This document shows, piece by piece, positions 34,447 through 42,520 of a stretch of DNA of 64,000 nt. Each line of letters opens with the position of its first letter. Position 1 is the stretch's first letter. Source of the DNA: Neisseria dentiae (GTDB lineage Bacteria; Pseudomonadota; Gammaproteobacteria; Burkholderiales; Neisseriaceae); assembly GCF_014055005.1 (NCBI RefSeq), contig NZ_CP059570.1, forward strand, positions 1,364,001 through 1,428,000, written 5' to 3'. A program made the translations under genes and the position numbers. Under the pieces are notes generated by a model, which did no database searches, had not been told where the DNA came from, and saw only the letters and a list, made by a program, of their open reading frames with translations.

Positions 34447-35514
34447 ATGAACACCGTTTTGCGCTACCTGCCCGGCTTCGCCGCCGCCTTGGTGGGTGCG
34501 TTGGCGGCAGAAGCGCTGAAACTGCCGATTCCGTGGCTGCTCGGTTCGCTGCTGGCCAGTGCCGTGTTAAGCCTGAACAACGTGCCGGTGAAAGCGCCCG
34601 CTTTCTGCCGCAAAGCGGGGTTGGCCGTTATCGGCACTTCGCTCGGCTTGTATTTTACGCCGCAGATGGCGGGGGTGTTGCTGGCGCATTGGCCGCTGCT
34701 GGTTTTCGGTATGGCGTTTTCGATCGGGCTGGGCATTATCGGCAGCATACTGGTTTATCGTTATGCCGGCGTGGATTTCACCACCGCGTGGTATGCCTCG
34801 GCCATGGGCGGCGCCAGCGAAATGGCCAATATGGCCGACCAACAAGGCGCACAGGTTGCCAAAGTGGTGTCCGCCCATTCGCTGCGGGTGCTGATGATTG
34901 TCACCATCGTGCCGTTTTTCTACCAATATATGGGCTACCACCACACCGACAGCAGCGGCTTAAGCCAAAACACCACCGTGCATTGGGGCGGTTTGGCGCT
35001 GCTGTTTGCCTGCTCTTTTGTGGTTGCCCGCCTGTTCGAATGGCGGAAATGGTCTAACCCGTGGACGTTCGGCCCGCTTTTGGCCGCCACGCTGCTCACT
35101 TTGGCCGGTATCCACTTGTCGGCCGTGCCCGTTTCCGTTTCCCACATCGGCCAGCTCTTTATCGGCTGGGCGCTGGGCAACCGTTTCGCGCCGGGCTTTT
35201 TCCGCTCCGCCCCGCGCCTGCTCGGCGTGGTGGCCGTGAGCGTGAGTTTGTCGCTGGCCCTAACCGCCGCCGTCACCTATCTGCTGGCACAAATCAGCAC
35301 CATCCCCCTACCCACGCTGGGTTTGGGGTTGTCGCCCGGCGGCGTGGCCGAAATGACCATCACCGCCAAAGTGCTGCAACTGGGCGTGCCGATTGTTACC
35401 GCCTTCCACGTTTCGCGCATGGTGGCGGTGGTCGGCACCGCGGGCATTCTGTGCCACAAACTCAGGCCGCGTTTTGAAAAAAAGCAGACGGAAACCCTTG
35501 CAAAAACACCTTAA
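34447..35514 (+). CDS. AbrB-family membrane protein
   Basis: The 355-residue protein has two related halves of about 150 residues, each with four to five hydrophobic helices (LPIPWLLGSLLASAVLSLNN and later LPTLGLGLSPGGVAEMTITA). This is the AbrB/AbrB_dup membrane family, sometimes named ammonia monooxygenase or AbrB regulator although it is a transporter-like protein. The start at 34447 (MNTVLRYLPG) has CCGGAGAT before it. Its position behind tctCBA suggests a related transport role, but it has its own terminator-separated unit. Confidence 0.85.
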   Translation: MNTVLRYLPGFAAALVGALAAEALKLPIPWLLGSLLASAVLSLNNVPVKAPAFCRKAGLAVIGTSLGLYFTPQMAGVLLAHWPLLVFGMAFSIGLGIIGSILVYRYAGVDFTTAWYASAMGGASEMANMADQQGAQVAKVVSAHSLRVLMIVTIVPFFYQYMGYHHTDSSGLSQNTTVHWGGLALLFACSFVVARLFEWRKWSNPWTFGPLLAATLLTLAGIHLSAVPVSVSHIGQLFIGWALGNRFAPGFFRSAPRLLGVVAVSVSLSLALTAAVTYLLAQISTIPLPTLGLGLSPGGVAEMTITAKVLQLGVPIVTAFHVSRMVAVVGTAGILCHKLRPRFEKKQTETLAKTP

Positions 35515-35568
35515 GGCCGTCTGAAAAAGGCCGTCTGAAATGCCTGACCGCCGCCATTAAACCCCATA

Positions 35569-35597
35569 AAAAACGGCCTGTTATTCACAGGCCGTTT
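35569..35597. terminator. Bidirectional terminator between the AbrB-type gene and laz
   Basis: AAAACGGCCTGT pairs perfectly with ACAGGCCGTTTT around TATTC between two convergent genes. Confidence 0.85.
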
Positions 35598-35620
35598 TGG
35601 TTATATGCAGGTTATCCGCA

Positions 35621-36205
35621 TCAAATCAGTTTCACCGTGCCGCGCATCAGGCCGTAGTGGCCGGGGAAGGTGCAGTAAAACTCATATTGGCTGCCTTCGG
35701 CGAATTTGGACGGGTCAACCGTAACCGAAGTTTCTTCGCCGCCGCCGATTAATTTGGTATAGGCAATCACGCGGGCGTCGCCTTCTTTCACAAAATCTTT
35801 CTCGGCGGTTGCGCCTGCGCCGTCACTCACCACGCCCTGCGCGTCTTCGGCTTTGGAAATCACGATATTGTGCCCCATCGCCGCTTTGGGCATTTTGCCG
35901 GTGTGTTTCAACACGATTTTGAATTCTTTGCAGGATTTTTTAATTTCCAACTCTTGTTTGTCGAACTTCATCTGATCGTCGGAATTCACCACCACTTCGC
36001 ATCCTTCTGCCGGGGCAGCGGCGGTGCTGTCGGAAGCGGCAGATGCTTCAGCCGATGCGGCCTCGGAGGCGGGCGCGGCCGAAGCTGCGGATGCCGCGGT
36101 TGCTTCAGAAGCGGCCGGCTGGGCTGCGGGGGCAGCGGTTTCCTGCCCGCCGCAGGCGCTTAAGGCGAAAGCGGCTGCGGAAATCAAAGCTAAATAAGTT
36201 TTCAT
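35621..36205 (-). CDS. laz: Lipid-modified azurin (Laz, H.8-type)
   Basis: The 194-residue product has a lipoprotein signal with lipobox LSAC, a long Ala/Ser/Glu/Pro-rich H.8-like linker (residues about 20-65), and a C-terminal azurin domain. The type 1 copper ligands are in AMGHNIVIS (His), YEFYCTFPGHYGLMRGTV (Cys, His, Met). It is an outer membrane copper protein that passes electrons, probably to nitrite reductase or cytochrome peroxidase. The start at 36205 (MKTYLALISA) gives a proper signal peptide; the 13 codons upstream do not. Confidence 0.95.
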   Translation of the reverse strand: MKTYLALISAAAFALSACGGQETAAPAAQPAASEATAASAASAAPASEAASAEASAASDSTAAAPAEGCEVVVNSDDQMKFDKQELEIKKSCKEFKIVLKHTGKMPKAAMGHNIVISKAEDAQGVVSDGAGATAEKDFVKEGDARVIAYTKLIGGGEETSVTVDPSKFAEGSQYEFYCTFPGHYGLMRGTVKLI

Positions 36206-36392
36206 GAAACAGCTCCGTATCGGGTTAAAAGCTTTAAAAAACACCTACGGATTATCTGCGGATTCTTTCCGGCGGTGTTTGATTTGGGTCAGTTTCAACC
36301 TATATTATTCCGCACCGTGTGCGCTGCCGTTGCAGACTACTTGCAGGCCGTCTGAAAAACAAAAGCGGCAAACACCGTTTTCAGACGGCCAC

Positions 36393-36550
36393 GAGACCTT
36401 TGCCCCCGGATGCGGATGCAGTTCAAGGCGTAGCAGCGCAGCGGGTGCAAACACATCAAATACAAGGCTAAGCGAGCTGGCAAGTACCCTAAAGGGCATA
36501 AACACACCACACGGAAATGCGCCGCAGATAGGGAGTTGTGCAAAGGTCTC
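36393..36550. repeat. 158-bp non-autonomous element with IS1106-like ends, type without dRS3
   Basis: It starts GAGACCTTTGCCCCCGGATG and ends TGTGCAAAGGTCTC. The left part is the inverted counterpart of the right part of 29958-30097. It occupies most of the 379-base gap between laz and hemA; nothing else is recognised there beyond a DUS pair at about 36344-36390. Confidence 0.7.
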
Positions 36551-36584
36551 GGCCCGAATGGGATGCCGGCAAGGTTCGAACGCT

Positions 36585-37847
36585 TCACAAACCGTTGTTC
36601 GGGTGTTCCAAATCGTAAATCTGCGCCACGGCATCAACCAGATTCTGATTCTGCGAGCCGGCCTTGTTTAAGGTGCGGGTGGGCGAGTGCAGCAGTTTGT
36701 TGGTGAGCTGCACCGACAAACGCTCCAACACTTCTTCGGGCGCAGTGCCTTTGGCGAGTTGTTTCATGGCATTTTCAAGCACTTGTCGGCGTGCGCGTTC
36801 GCCTTCGTCGCGCAGGGCGCGGATCAGCGGCACGCTTTGGCGGCTGCGCTGCCATTCGACGAATTCGGCCACTTTCTGCTCGACCATCATTTCGGCTTCG
36901 GCAGCGGCTTTTTGGCGCGCCTGCTGGCCGGTTTGGACGATATTGGCGATGTCGTCAACCGTGTAGAGATAAATATCGTTTAAATCTTCCACTTCGGCTT
37001 CGATGTCGCGCGGCACGGCCAGATCAAGCATAAACACGGGCATATGGTGGCGCTGCTTGAGCGCGCGCTCCACCATGCCTTTGCCGACAATGGGCAGCTG
37101 GCTGGCGGTGGAGGACACCACCACATCGTATTCGTGCAGGATTTCGGGCAGTTCGGCGAGCAGGCGCGGTTCGGCGTTCACGCCCAATTTTTCGCACAAT
37201 TCCTGTGCGCGGGGCAGCGTGCGGTTGGCCACGGTAATCAGGCGCGGGGTTTTGGCGGCAAAATAGGTGGCCACCAGCTCGATCATTTCGCCGGCGCCGA
37301 TAAACAACACGTTCAAATCGCCCACCGACGGGAAAATCTGCTCGGCCATCTTAACCGACGCGGCTGCCATGGAAACCGAGTTTTCGCCCACCGCCGTGCC
37401 GGTGCGCACTTCTTTGGCAACGGCAAAGGTTTTCTGAAACAGGGCGTTGAGCCAGGTATCCACCGTTTGCTGCTCTTGCGCCACCCGCACGGCGTCTTTG
37501 ATTTGGCCGAGAATCTGCGGCTCGCCCAGCACCATGGAATCCAAGCCGCAGGCCACGCGGAAGGCGTGGCGTATGGTGTCGCTGCAACCGAGGGTGTAGA
37601 GATAGGGGCGGATTTCTTCGATGTCGAGCCGGTGGTAGTCGGCCAGCCAGCGGACGATGTGTTCGGCATCGCCCACGCAGTAAAGCTCGGTGCGGTTGCA
37701 GGTGGAAAGAATCACCGCTTCTTTCACGGCGGCGTCGGCGGCCAGCGCGCGCAGGGCATCGGGCAGGCCGGCGGCGGCAAAGGCCAGCTTTTCGCGTATG
37801 CTCAGGGGGGCGGTTTGGTGGTTGAGGCCGACGGCGGTGAGTTGCAT
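36585..37847 (-). CDS. hemA: Glutamyl-tRNA reductase
   Basis: HemA reduces glutamyl-tRNA to glutamate-1-semialdehyde, the first step of tetrapyrrole synthesis. The 420-residue protein has the catalytic cysteine in STCNRTELYCVGDAEH (about residue 50), LDSMVLGEPQILGQIKDA, the NADPH site LFIGAGEMIELVATYFAAKT and the C-terminal dimerisation helices. Length is normal. Endogenous heme synthesis here complements the heme uptake operon. Confidence 0.95.
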   Translation of the reverse strand: MQLTAVGLNHQTAPLSIREKLAFAAAGLPDALRALAADAAVKEAVILSTCNRTELYCVGDAEHIVRWLADYHRLDIEEIRPYLYTLGCSDTIRHAFRVACGLDSMVLGEPQILGQIKDAVRVAQEQQTVDTWLNALFQKTFAVAKEVRTGTAVGENSVSMAAASVKMAEQIFPSVGDLNVLFIGAGEMIELVATYFAAKTPRLITVANRTLPRAQELCEKLGVNAEPRLLAELPEILHEYDVVVSSTASQLPIVGKGMVERALKQRHHMPVFMLDLAVPRDIEAEVEDLNDIYLYTVDDIANIVQTGQQARQKAAAEAEMMVEQKVAEFVEWQRSRQSVPLIRALRDEGERARRQVLENAMKQLAKGTAPEEVLERLSVQLTNKLLHSPTRTLNKAGSQNQNLVDAVAQIYDLEHPNNGL

Positions 37848-38155
37848 TGTGATCGGTGAAGATAAGGGAGTGGCAGCGCGCTATTATAGCCGAAGTTGCG
37901 ATTGAAAAAAATGTTGGGGCGATAGCGGAACTTGATGGCTGCGGGCGTTTGGCAGGCCGTCTGAAAGGCTGCGGCGGGGTATGTGCACACGATTTTGCCG
38001 TTATCGAAAAACCCAAACACGGTTTTAATGGTGCTGCCCGGCAGAGTGATAGCCAACGTTTCCACCAGCTAGCCTGGAAGTTTAAAGGCCATTTAAACAT
38101 GATAAGCAAGCGTTGAATACCATGCAGTTGCGGATTGCTGATATATTACGCTATT
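37848..38155. other. Non-coding gap between hemA and the FGE-like pseudogene
   Basis: About 308 bases with one DUS (around 37951-37964) and no convincing gene. A short minus-strand frame (METLAITLPGSTIKTVFGFF, from 38065) runs into the DUS and hemA and is not supported. The hemA promoter should lie near 37848-37930. Confidence 0.35.
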
Positions 38156-38908
38156 TTATTTGGCGCAGCGGAAACCCAGATTGTGCAGCACGAACTTGGC
38201 CTGCAAACTCGTGCGGATGCCGTAGCGCATAAAGGCGGCGTAGTCGCTCGGGTCGGCCGAGCCTGCCGATGCGCCGCTGCAAAACATATTGCTGCCGGCC
38301 GCCGAGGCGGAAGTGAGCAGGCTGCTGTTGAAGTCTTCGGTCCATTCCCAAATCAGGCCGTGCATATCGTGAATACCCCAATAATTGGGTTTGCTTTGGC
38401 CGACATCGCGCAAGCCTTTGCGGCTGCCTTCGGCATACCAATCGAGAATGGTGCGGTTATAACCCGGTTCGGCCGTGCCGTTGATGCGGGTTTGGGAAGC
38501 CTGGCCGGCGAACTCCCATTCGTCGATGGTGGGCAGGCGTTTGCCTTGGGCGGTGCAGTAGGCGTGGGCGGCAAACCATGAAACGTTGGTAACGGGTTTG
38601 TTCAAATCGCTTTTGAGCGGCGCATAACCGTTGCCGCTTTTTACCCAATGGCGCAGATAACCCGGCTCAGCCTGTTTGCTGCTTGCTCTGCCGCGCTACC
38701 ATTGCGGGTGTTTTTGCACGAAGGCGGCGAATCGGGCGTTGGTAACGGGCAGGATGTCGAGCTGAAACGCTTTCACACTGATCATGGGTGTGTCTTTTTT
38801 CAGGTAGAGCGGGCGGTATCGGCCGCCATTCACTTTGGCCATTTCGGCGGCGGCCGCCGTGCCTGCGGCAATCAGCAGAACGGCGGCGAGCAGTGGTGCG
38901 GTATTCAT
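38156..38908 (-). pseudogene. Formylglycine-generating enzyme-like protein interrupted by an in-frame amber codon
   Basis: The frame starts at 38908 with a signal peptide (MNTAPLLAAVLLIAAGTAAA) and the family N-terminus FQLDILPVTNARFAAFVQKH. It meets TAG at 38696-38698, and the same frame continues with RGRASSKQAEPGYLRHWVKS through KPVTNVSWFAAHAYCTAQGK and RLPTIDEWEFAG to HNLGFRCAK at 38156. No base is missing, so it is one nonsense change in a 250-codon gene. SUMF1/FGE-like proteins of this exported type are of unknown substrate here. Restart from a TTG at 38605 would give only the C-terminal 149 residues. Confidence 0.85.
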
Positions 38909-39003
38909 GGCGGTGCTCCGTGATGTTTTTTCAGACGGCCTTTACAAGTGGACAAAACCGAGACTCTGCAAAGGTTTCGGTTTTTGGAAAATGCCGGGTT
39001 ACC

Positions 39004-39162
39004 TACACTTTAATTATGCAAAACAGCTATTCATTTTTACTAAAATGATTGTTTTACGATCTTTGAATATTCTCAAGAATTACGTAGATTCGCCGTGCTT
39101 TTTGGGATTTTCGACAACCCTCAAAAATCCCAAAATAGTCCCTCAGAAAAACAACAAGTGTA
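39004..39162. repeat. About 160-bp unit with TACACTTT/AGTGTA ends, left copy
   Basis: The unit begins TACACTTTAATTATGC and ends AACAAGTGTA. It aligns over its whole length, in inverted orientation, with 39995-40154, at roughly two-thirds to three-quarters identity by eye; CAAGAATTACG and TCAAAAATCCCAAAAT are shared. It has no reading frame. Confidence 0.65.
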
Positions 39163-39212
39163 AACAATACTAGGGTCTGTCGACATTCAAGTTTTCAGTG
39201 TATCCTATCCTC

Positions 39213-39548
39213 ATGACCAGATATATTCTGACCGATGCACAGTGGGCAAAAATTGAGCCTTTATGCCAAGGAAAAGTTGGCGATGCCGGCCGAACCGCTG
39301 TCGATAACCGATTATTTATAGAAGCCATACTATGGATTATCCGTACCGGCAGTCCTTGGCGCGATCTGCCCGAAGAGTTCGGTAATTGGAAAAGTATCCA
39401 CAAACGCTACCGCAGATGGGTCTTGGCCGACCGTTTTCATGATATTTTTGAAGAACTGAACCGTGATCTCGATATGGAGTATGTCATGATTGACGGCACA
39501 ATCGTCAAAGTTCACCGCCACGGTCAGGGTGCAAAAGGGGGACTCTAA
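39213..39548 (+). CDS. IS5-family transposase, N-terminal frame (orfA)
   Basis: From the ATG at 39213 the 111 residues (MTRYILTDAQWAKIEPLCQG ... AILWIIRTGSPWRDLPEEFG) are the N-terminal half of an IS427-group transposase, including the first catalytic aspartate in VMIDGTIVKVHRHGQGAKGG. The frame ends just after an AAAAGGGGG run at 39532-39540. One base of slippage there leads into orfB with continuous family sequence (TLNQAIGQSKGGM), so the full enzyme is probably made by programmed frameshifting. Confidence 0.85.
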   Translation: MTRYILTDAQWAKIEPLCQGKVGDAGRTAVDNRLFIEAILWIIRTGSPWRDLPEEFGNWKSIHKRYRRWVLADRFHDIFEELNRDLDMEYVMIDGTIVKVHRHGQGAKGGL

Positions 39549-39577
39549 ATCAGGCCATCGGCCAATCCAAAGGCGGG

Positions 39578-39964
39578 ATGACGACCAAGATTTTGGCTAT
39601 GGTGGATGCTTTGGGGAACCTGATTGACTTCAAACTGATGCCTGGTCAGCGCAATGACATTTGCGGCGTAGAACCGCTGATTAAAGAAAAGGAATTTGAT
39701 GCTTTATTGGCGGATAAAGCCTTTGATGCCGACTGGCTGGTCGAAGAGTTGACCGAAAGGGGGAGTAAGGTGGTTATTCCGCCGCGTAACAACCGCAAAT
39801 TGCAGCGGGAACACGACAAGATGATGTATTGCTGGCGACATTTGATTGAGAACTTTTTTTGCAAACTCAAAGAATTCAAAAAGATTGCGATGCGCGCAGA
39901 AAAAACCGACCAATCTTTTGCTGCCAATATTTACCTTGCTGCTGCCGTATTGAAATTAAGGTAA
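39578..39964 (+). CDS. IS5-family transposase, C-terminal frame (orfB)
   Basis: The 128-residue frame carries the rest of the DDE domain: TKILAMVDALGNLIDFKLMP, LLADKAFDADWLVEEL (second aspartate) and RHLIENFFCKLKEFKKIAMR (catalytic glutamate). It joins orfA through the A4G5 slippery run and ends 20 bases before the element's right end. I see no other damage, so the element may be active. Confidence 0.85.
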   Translation: MTTKILAMVDALGNLIDFKLMPGQRNDICGVEPLIKEKEFDALLADKAFDADWLVEELTERGSKVVIPPRNNRKLQREHDKMMYCWRHLIENFFCKLKEFKKIAMRAEKTDQSFAANIYLAAAVLKLR

Positions 39965-39994
39965 ACTTGAATGTCGACAAACCCTAGCATTGCT

Positions 39995-40154
39995 TACACT
40001 TTTCATTTTTTTGCTTAAAACCCATTTTGGGATTTTTGAAGGCTGTCAAGAATATCGAAAAGCACTGCGAAGCCGCGTAATTCTTGAAAATACTCGAAAA
40101 TCACGAAACAATCATTTCAACAAAAAATAAAGGCCGTTTAGCATAAAAAGTGTA
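39995..40154. repeat. About 160-bp unit with TACACTTT/AGTGTA ends, right copy (inverted)
   Basis: The inverted partner of 39004-39162. Before the IS5 insertion the two units met at a near-perfect 30-base palindrome centred on the TA target (AGTGTAAACAATAC-TA-GCATTGCTTACACT). Confidence 0.65.
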
Positions 40155-40660
40155 AACAACCCGACCGTTTCCAACAACGCAAAGACTCCAGATCGTCTGA
40201 AAATATAGTCAATTAAAATAAGAACTACGTAGCAGTGCAGTCATAAAATCTCCCACGGCAGGTAAAACTTTCCGCAAATGCTTTTTAATATTCGCCCATA
40301 CCTTTTCAATCGGATTAAGCTCGGGTGAATAAGGAGCAAGGGGCAATACTTTATGTCCCTGCTTCTGCGCCATTTCAGTCAAAACCGCCATACGGTGGAA
40401 ACGGGCATTGTCCATAATGATGACGGATCTCTCCGTCAGTTCGGGCAGCAGCATTTGCTCAAACCATGCTTCGAACAGGCTGCCGTCCATGGTGCCGCAA
40501 TAGGTCATGGGGGCAATCAGGCTGAGACCTTTGCGAAATACCAGCTACTCCATCCAAACGGTTACCTGAACAATCAAGGTAACCGTTTTTGCATTTTCAG
40601 ACGTGTTTCTCGTCCATATTTCCCTCAATTAGCCCCTTTATCGGGGTGTCCATTGCCTTT

Positions 40661-41780
40661 TCAGGCAGCAGCAGGCACACAAAGCCTGTTGGCTGCCTTT
40701 AGCAGGTTCAGGCACACCGCTTTCAAATGGCTTTGCGCCAGCACTTTCCGTAAGCCAAAATAACGCGCTCTTTTACAGCCGAACTTCCGGTGCAGCGTAC
40801 CGAAGGTTTGCTCGACCACATAACGCACTTTCGACAGCTGCGTATTGCGCTGTTTCTCATGCTCCGTTAAAGGTTTGCCCCGGTGTGCCTTACGCATAAT
40901 GCCGTCGGATAGCTGTTTGCTTTGCAGATGTTCCCGGTTGGCTTTACTGTCATACCCTTTATCGGCATAGACGGTTGTTCCGGGTGCGATGCCGTCCAAC
41001 AGCGGTTCGAAATGGTTGCATTCATGGGCGTTGGCCGGAGTGATGTGCAGTTTCTCGATATAGCCTTCTGAATCGGTGCGGGTGTGTTGTTTGTAGCCCA
41101 AGGTGAATTTGCCCTCTTTCTTCACCCAGCGCGCATCCTTGTCTTTGCTGGGCAAGGTTTCGGCGGTGATGCCGTTTTCATCGGTTTCGATAGCCTGACG
41201 CTGTTTGCCTCCGGCAGTTTGGATGATGGTGGCGTCAATTACTGCCGCCGGGGCTTTCTCTATTTTTAAGCCTTTTTGGGTCAGCTGGCAGTTAATCAGT
41301 TCGAGAAGCCGGGCTAAGGTGTCATCCTGTGCCAGCCAATTGCGGAAACGGCAGAGGGTGCTGTGGTCAGGTAAGGAGACCTCATCAAACCCGCAGAAGA
41401 AGTAGAAATCCAGACGGGTGGCTAAACAGCGTTCCAATTCCGGATCGGAAAGGCTGTGCCATTGGCCGAGCAATACGGCTTTGAGCATGGGCAGTAGCGG
41501 ATAGGCGGGGCGACCGCGGTGGTCGCGGATGTAACGGGTCTTTTGCCGGTTGAGAAGTTGTTCGATGGGCTGCCAATCGAGTAGCTGGTTAATTTTGAGC
41601 AACGGGTAGCTGTCGATATGTTTGCTCATCATTATAGTGGATTAAAATAAGAATGCCGAAGTAGGGTAAAACGATTCTTTAGCATATCGCCCAATTGCAA
41701 GTTTGAATGCAGTTATTTCATTTCGGAGTTTTTATTTGAATTCACTATATTTGGGCTTGTTGGTGGAAAAAGCTGTTCAT
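40661..41780 (-). pseudogene. IS1106-like transposase with a MITE inserted after codon 11
   Basis: The native start is at 41780 (MNSFFHQQAQI). The frame breaks at 41748 where the 113-bp MITE and a TA duplication begin, and resumes at 41632 (MMSKHIDSYPLLKINQLLDW). Removing the MITE joins the halves exactly to a 334-residue IS5-family DDE transposase (VIDATIIQTAGGKQRQAIET; VYADKGYDSKANRE; VRYVVEQTFGTLHRKFG). The ATGATG just after the MITE could start a protein lacking only 11 residues, so activity is not excluded. Confidence 0.85.
41635..41747. mobile_element. 113-bp IS630-related MITE, copy 1
   Basis: Ends TAGTGGATTAAAATAAGAAT and the complement of TAGTGAATTCAAATAAAAAC resemble those of the IS630 element at 40206-42441, and TA flanks both sides. 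It has no coding capacity and is identical, base for base, to 62096-62208 in reverse orientation. Confidence 0.9.
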
Positions 41781-42520
41781 AAAAAACTCCTCTGAATTCT
41801 TTAGGAGAATTTAGAGGAGTTTTGGTTTTTTTGCAAAGGTCTCAGGCTGCCTTTACCTTGGATTTGTGCCGCAACCAATGAAATACGTTGGTATTTTCTG
41901 CCGCTGATTTGTGCTTTGACGGGTACGCCTTTTTTCGAGTAAGCGTAAGGGCGGTAAAAAAAGGTGTCGAACCCTGTTTCATCAAGAAAAACTGCTTGAT
42001 AGTCAGTATATTGGCTCAATGCTTGTTGATAAGCGGCTACTTGTTCGGGTTTTTGTTCTTTGTATGTGGTGGTCTTTTTTTTCGTGTGATGCCCATGACT
42101 TTGAGCAGGTAGCTGACATTTGGGGCGCTGCACCCTAAATGTTCTGCGATTTCGTGCAGGTAGGCATCAGGATGCTGTTCGAGATAGTCTGAAAGCTGTT
42201 GCCTGTCTATTTTTGTGGCATTACCACCTTTGACTTGATGCGCCAGTGAACCTGTTTGTTCATAGAGTCGCAGCCAACTGCTCAGCGTTTTGTCGCTGAT
42301 ACCATATACACGGCAGACTTGGCTTGCATTTTGGCATTGCCGGTAATATTCGATTGCTTTTTGTCGGAGTTCTATCGGGTAGGCCATTTTTTTCTGCTGG
42401 TAAGGGGGAGTAAAGTTCGGAATTCTTATTTTAATTCACTATATTCCCCAATTCCAATCACAAAAAACGGGCAACTCTTTGAAAAAGCACGCTCGTTTTT
42501 GATTCGCTATTATTTTGCGG

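Larger units (their letters stand above)
39173..39984 (+). mobile_element. IS5-family (IS427-like) insertion sequence, 812 bp
   Basis: Terminal inverted repeats GGGTCTGTCGACATTCAAG and CTTGAATGTCGACAAACCC differ at one position, and TA flanks both ends (39171-39172, 39985-39986). Two overlapping-phase frames encode an IS427-group DDE transposase. It inserted into the centre of an inverted pair of 160-bp units. Confidence 0.9.
40524..41843 (-). mobile_element. IS1106-like insertion sequence inside the IS630 element
   Basis: Ends GAGACCTTTGCGAAA and TTTTTTGCAAAGGTCTC form the inverted repeats, and AGGCT is duplicated on both sides (40519-40523, 41844-41848). The size is 1320 bp, or 1205 without the 113-bp MITE and its TA duplication. 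These same ends border six short non-autonomous elements elsewhere in the window. Confidence 0.88.
40209..42387 (-). pseudogene. IS630-family transposase, split by insertion
   Basis: The N-terminal frame (42387-42037) is a helix-turn-helix region: MAYPIELRQKAIEYYRQCQN, VCRVYGISDKTLSSWLRLYE. An A8 run at about 42073-42080 shifts into the next frame (KEQKPEQVAAYQQALSQYTD, then AVFLDETGFDTFFYRPYAYS, the first catalytic Asp-Glu region), and ISLVAAQIQGKGSL stops at the insertion. The C-terminal part resumes at 40523 (SLIAPMTYCGTMDGSLFEAW; MDNARFHRM; LAPYSPELNPIEKVWANIKK) with all DDE motifs. The A8 shift is likely programmed; the insertion kills the gene. Confidence 0.85.
40206..42441 (-). mobile_element. 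IS630-family element interrupted by an IS1106-like element
   Basis: Ends TAGTCAATTAAAATAAGAAC (left) and the complement of TAGTGAATTAAAATAAGAAT (right) are flanked by TA (40204-40205, 42442-42443), the target of IS630/Tc1 elements. Its transposase reads from 42387 to 40209 and is split by the insertion at 40524-41843. Removing that insertion restores a continuous 3' frame. Confidence 0.85.

Noticed and set aside
36540..36590. tRNA-like GGTTCGAA sequence near the hemA stop
   Set aside because: No cloverleaf can be formed around it; the preceding bases belong to a repeat element and the following to hemA. No tRNA or rRNA gene was found in the window.
37351..38109. A 252-codon minus-strand frame overlapping hemA
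   Set aside because: It overlaps the 5' half of hemA in another phase and contains translated DUS; hemA is certain.
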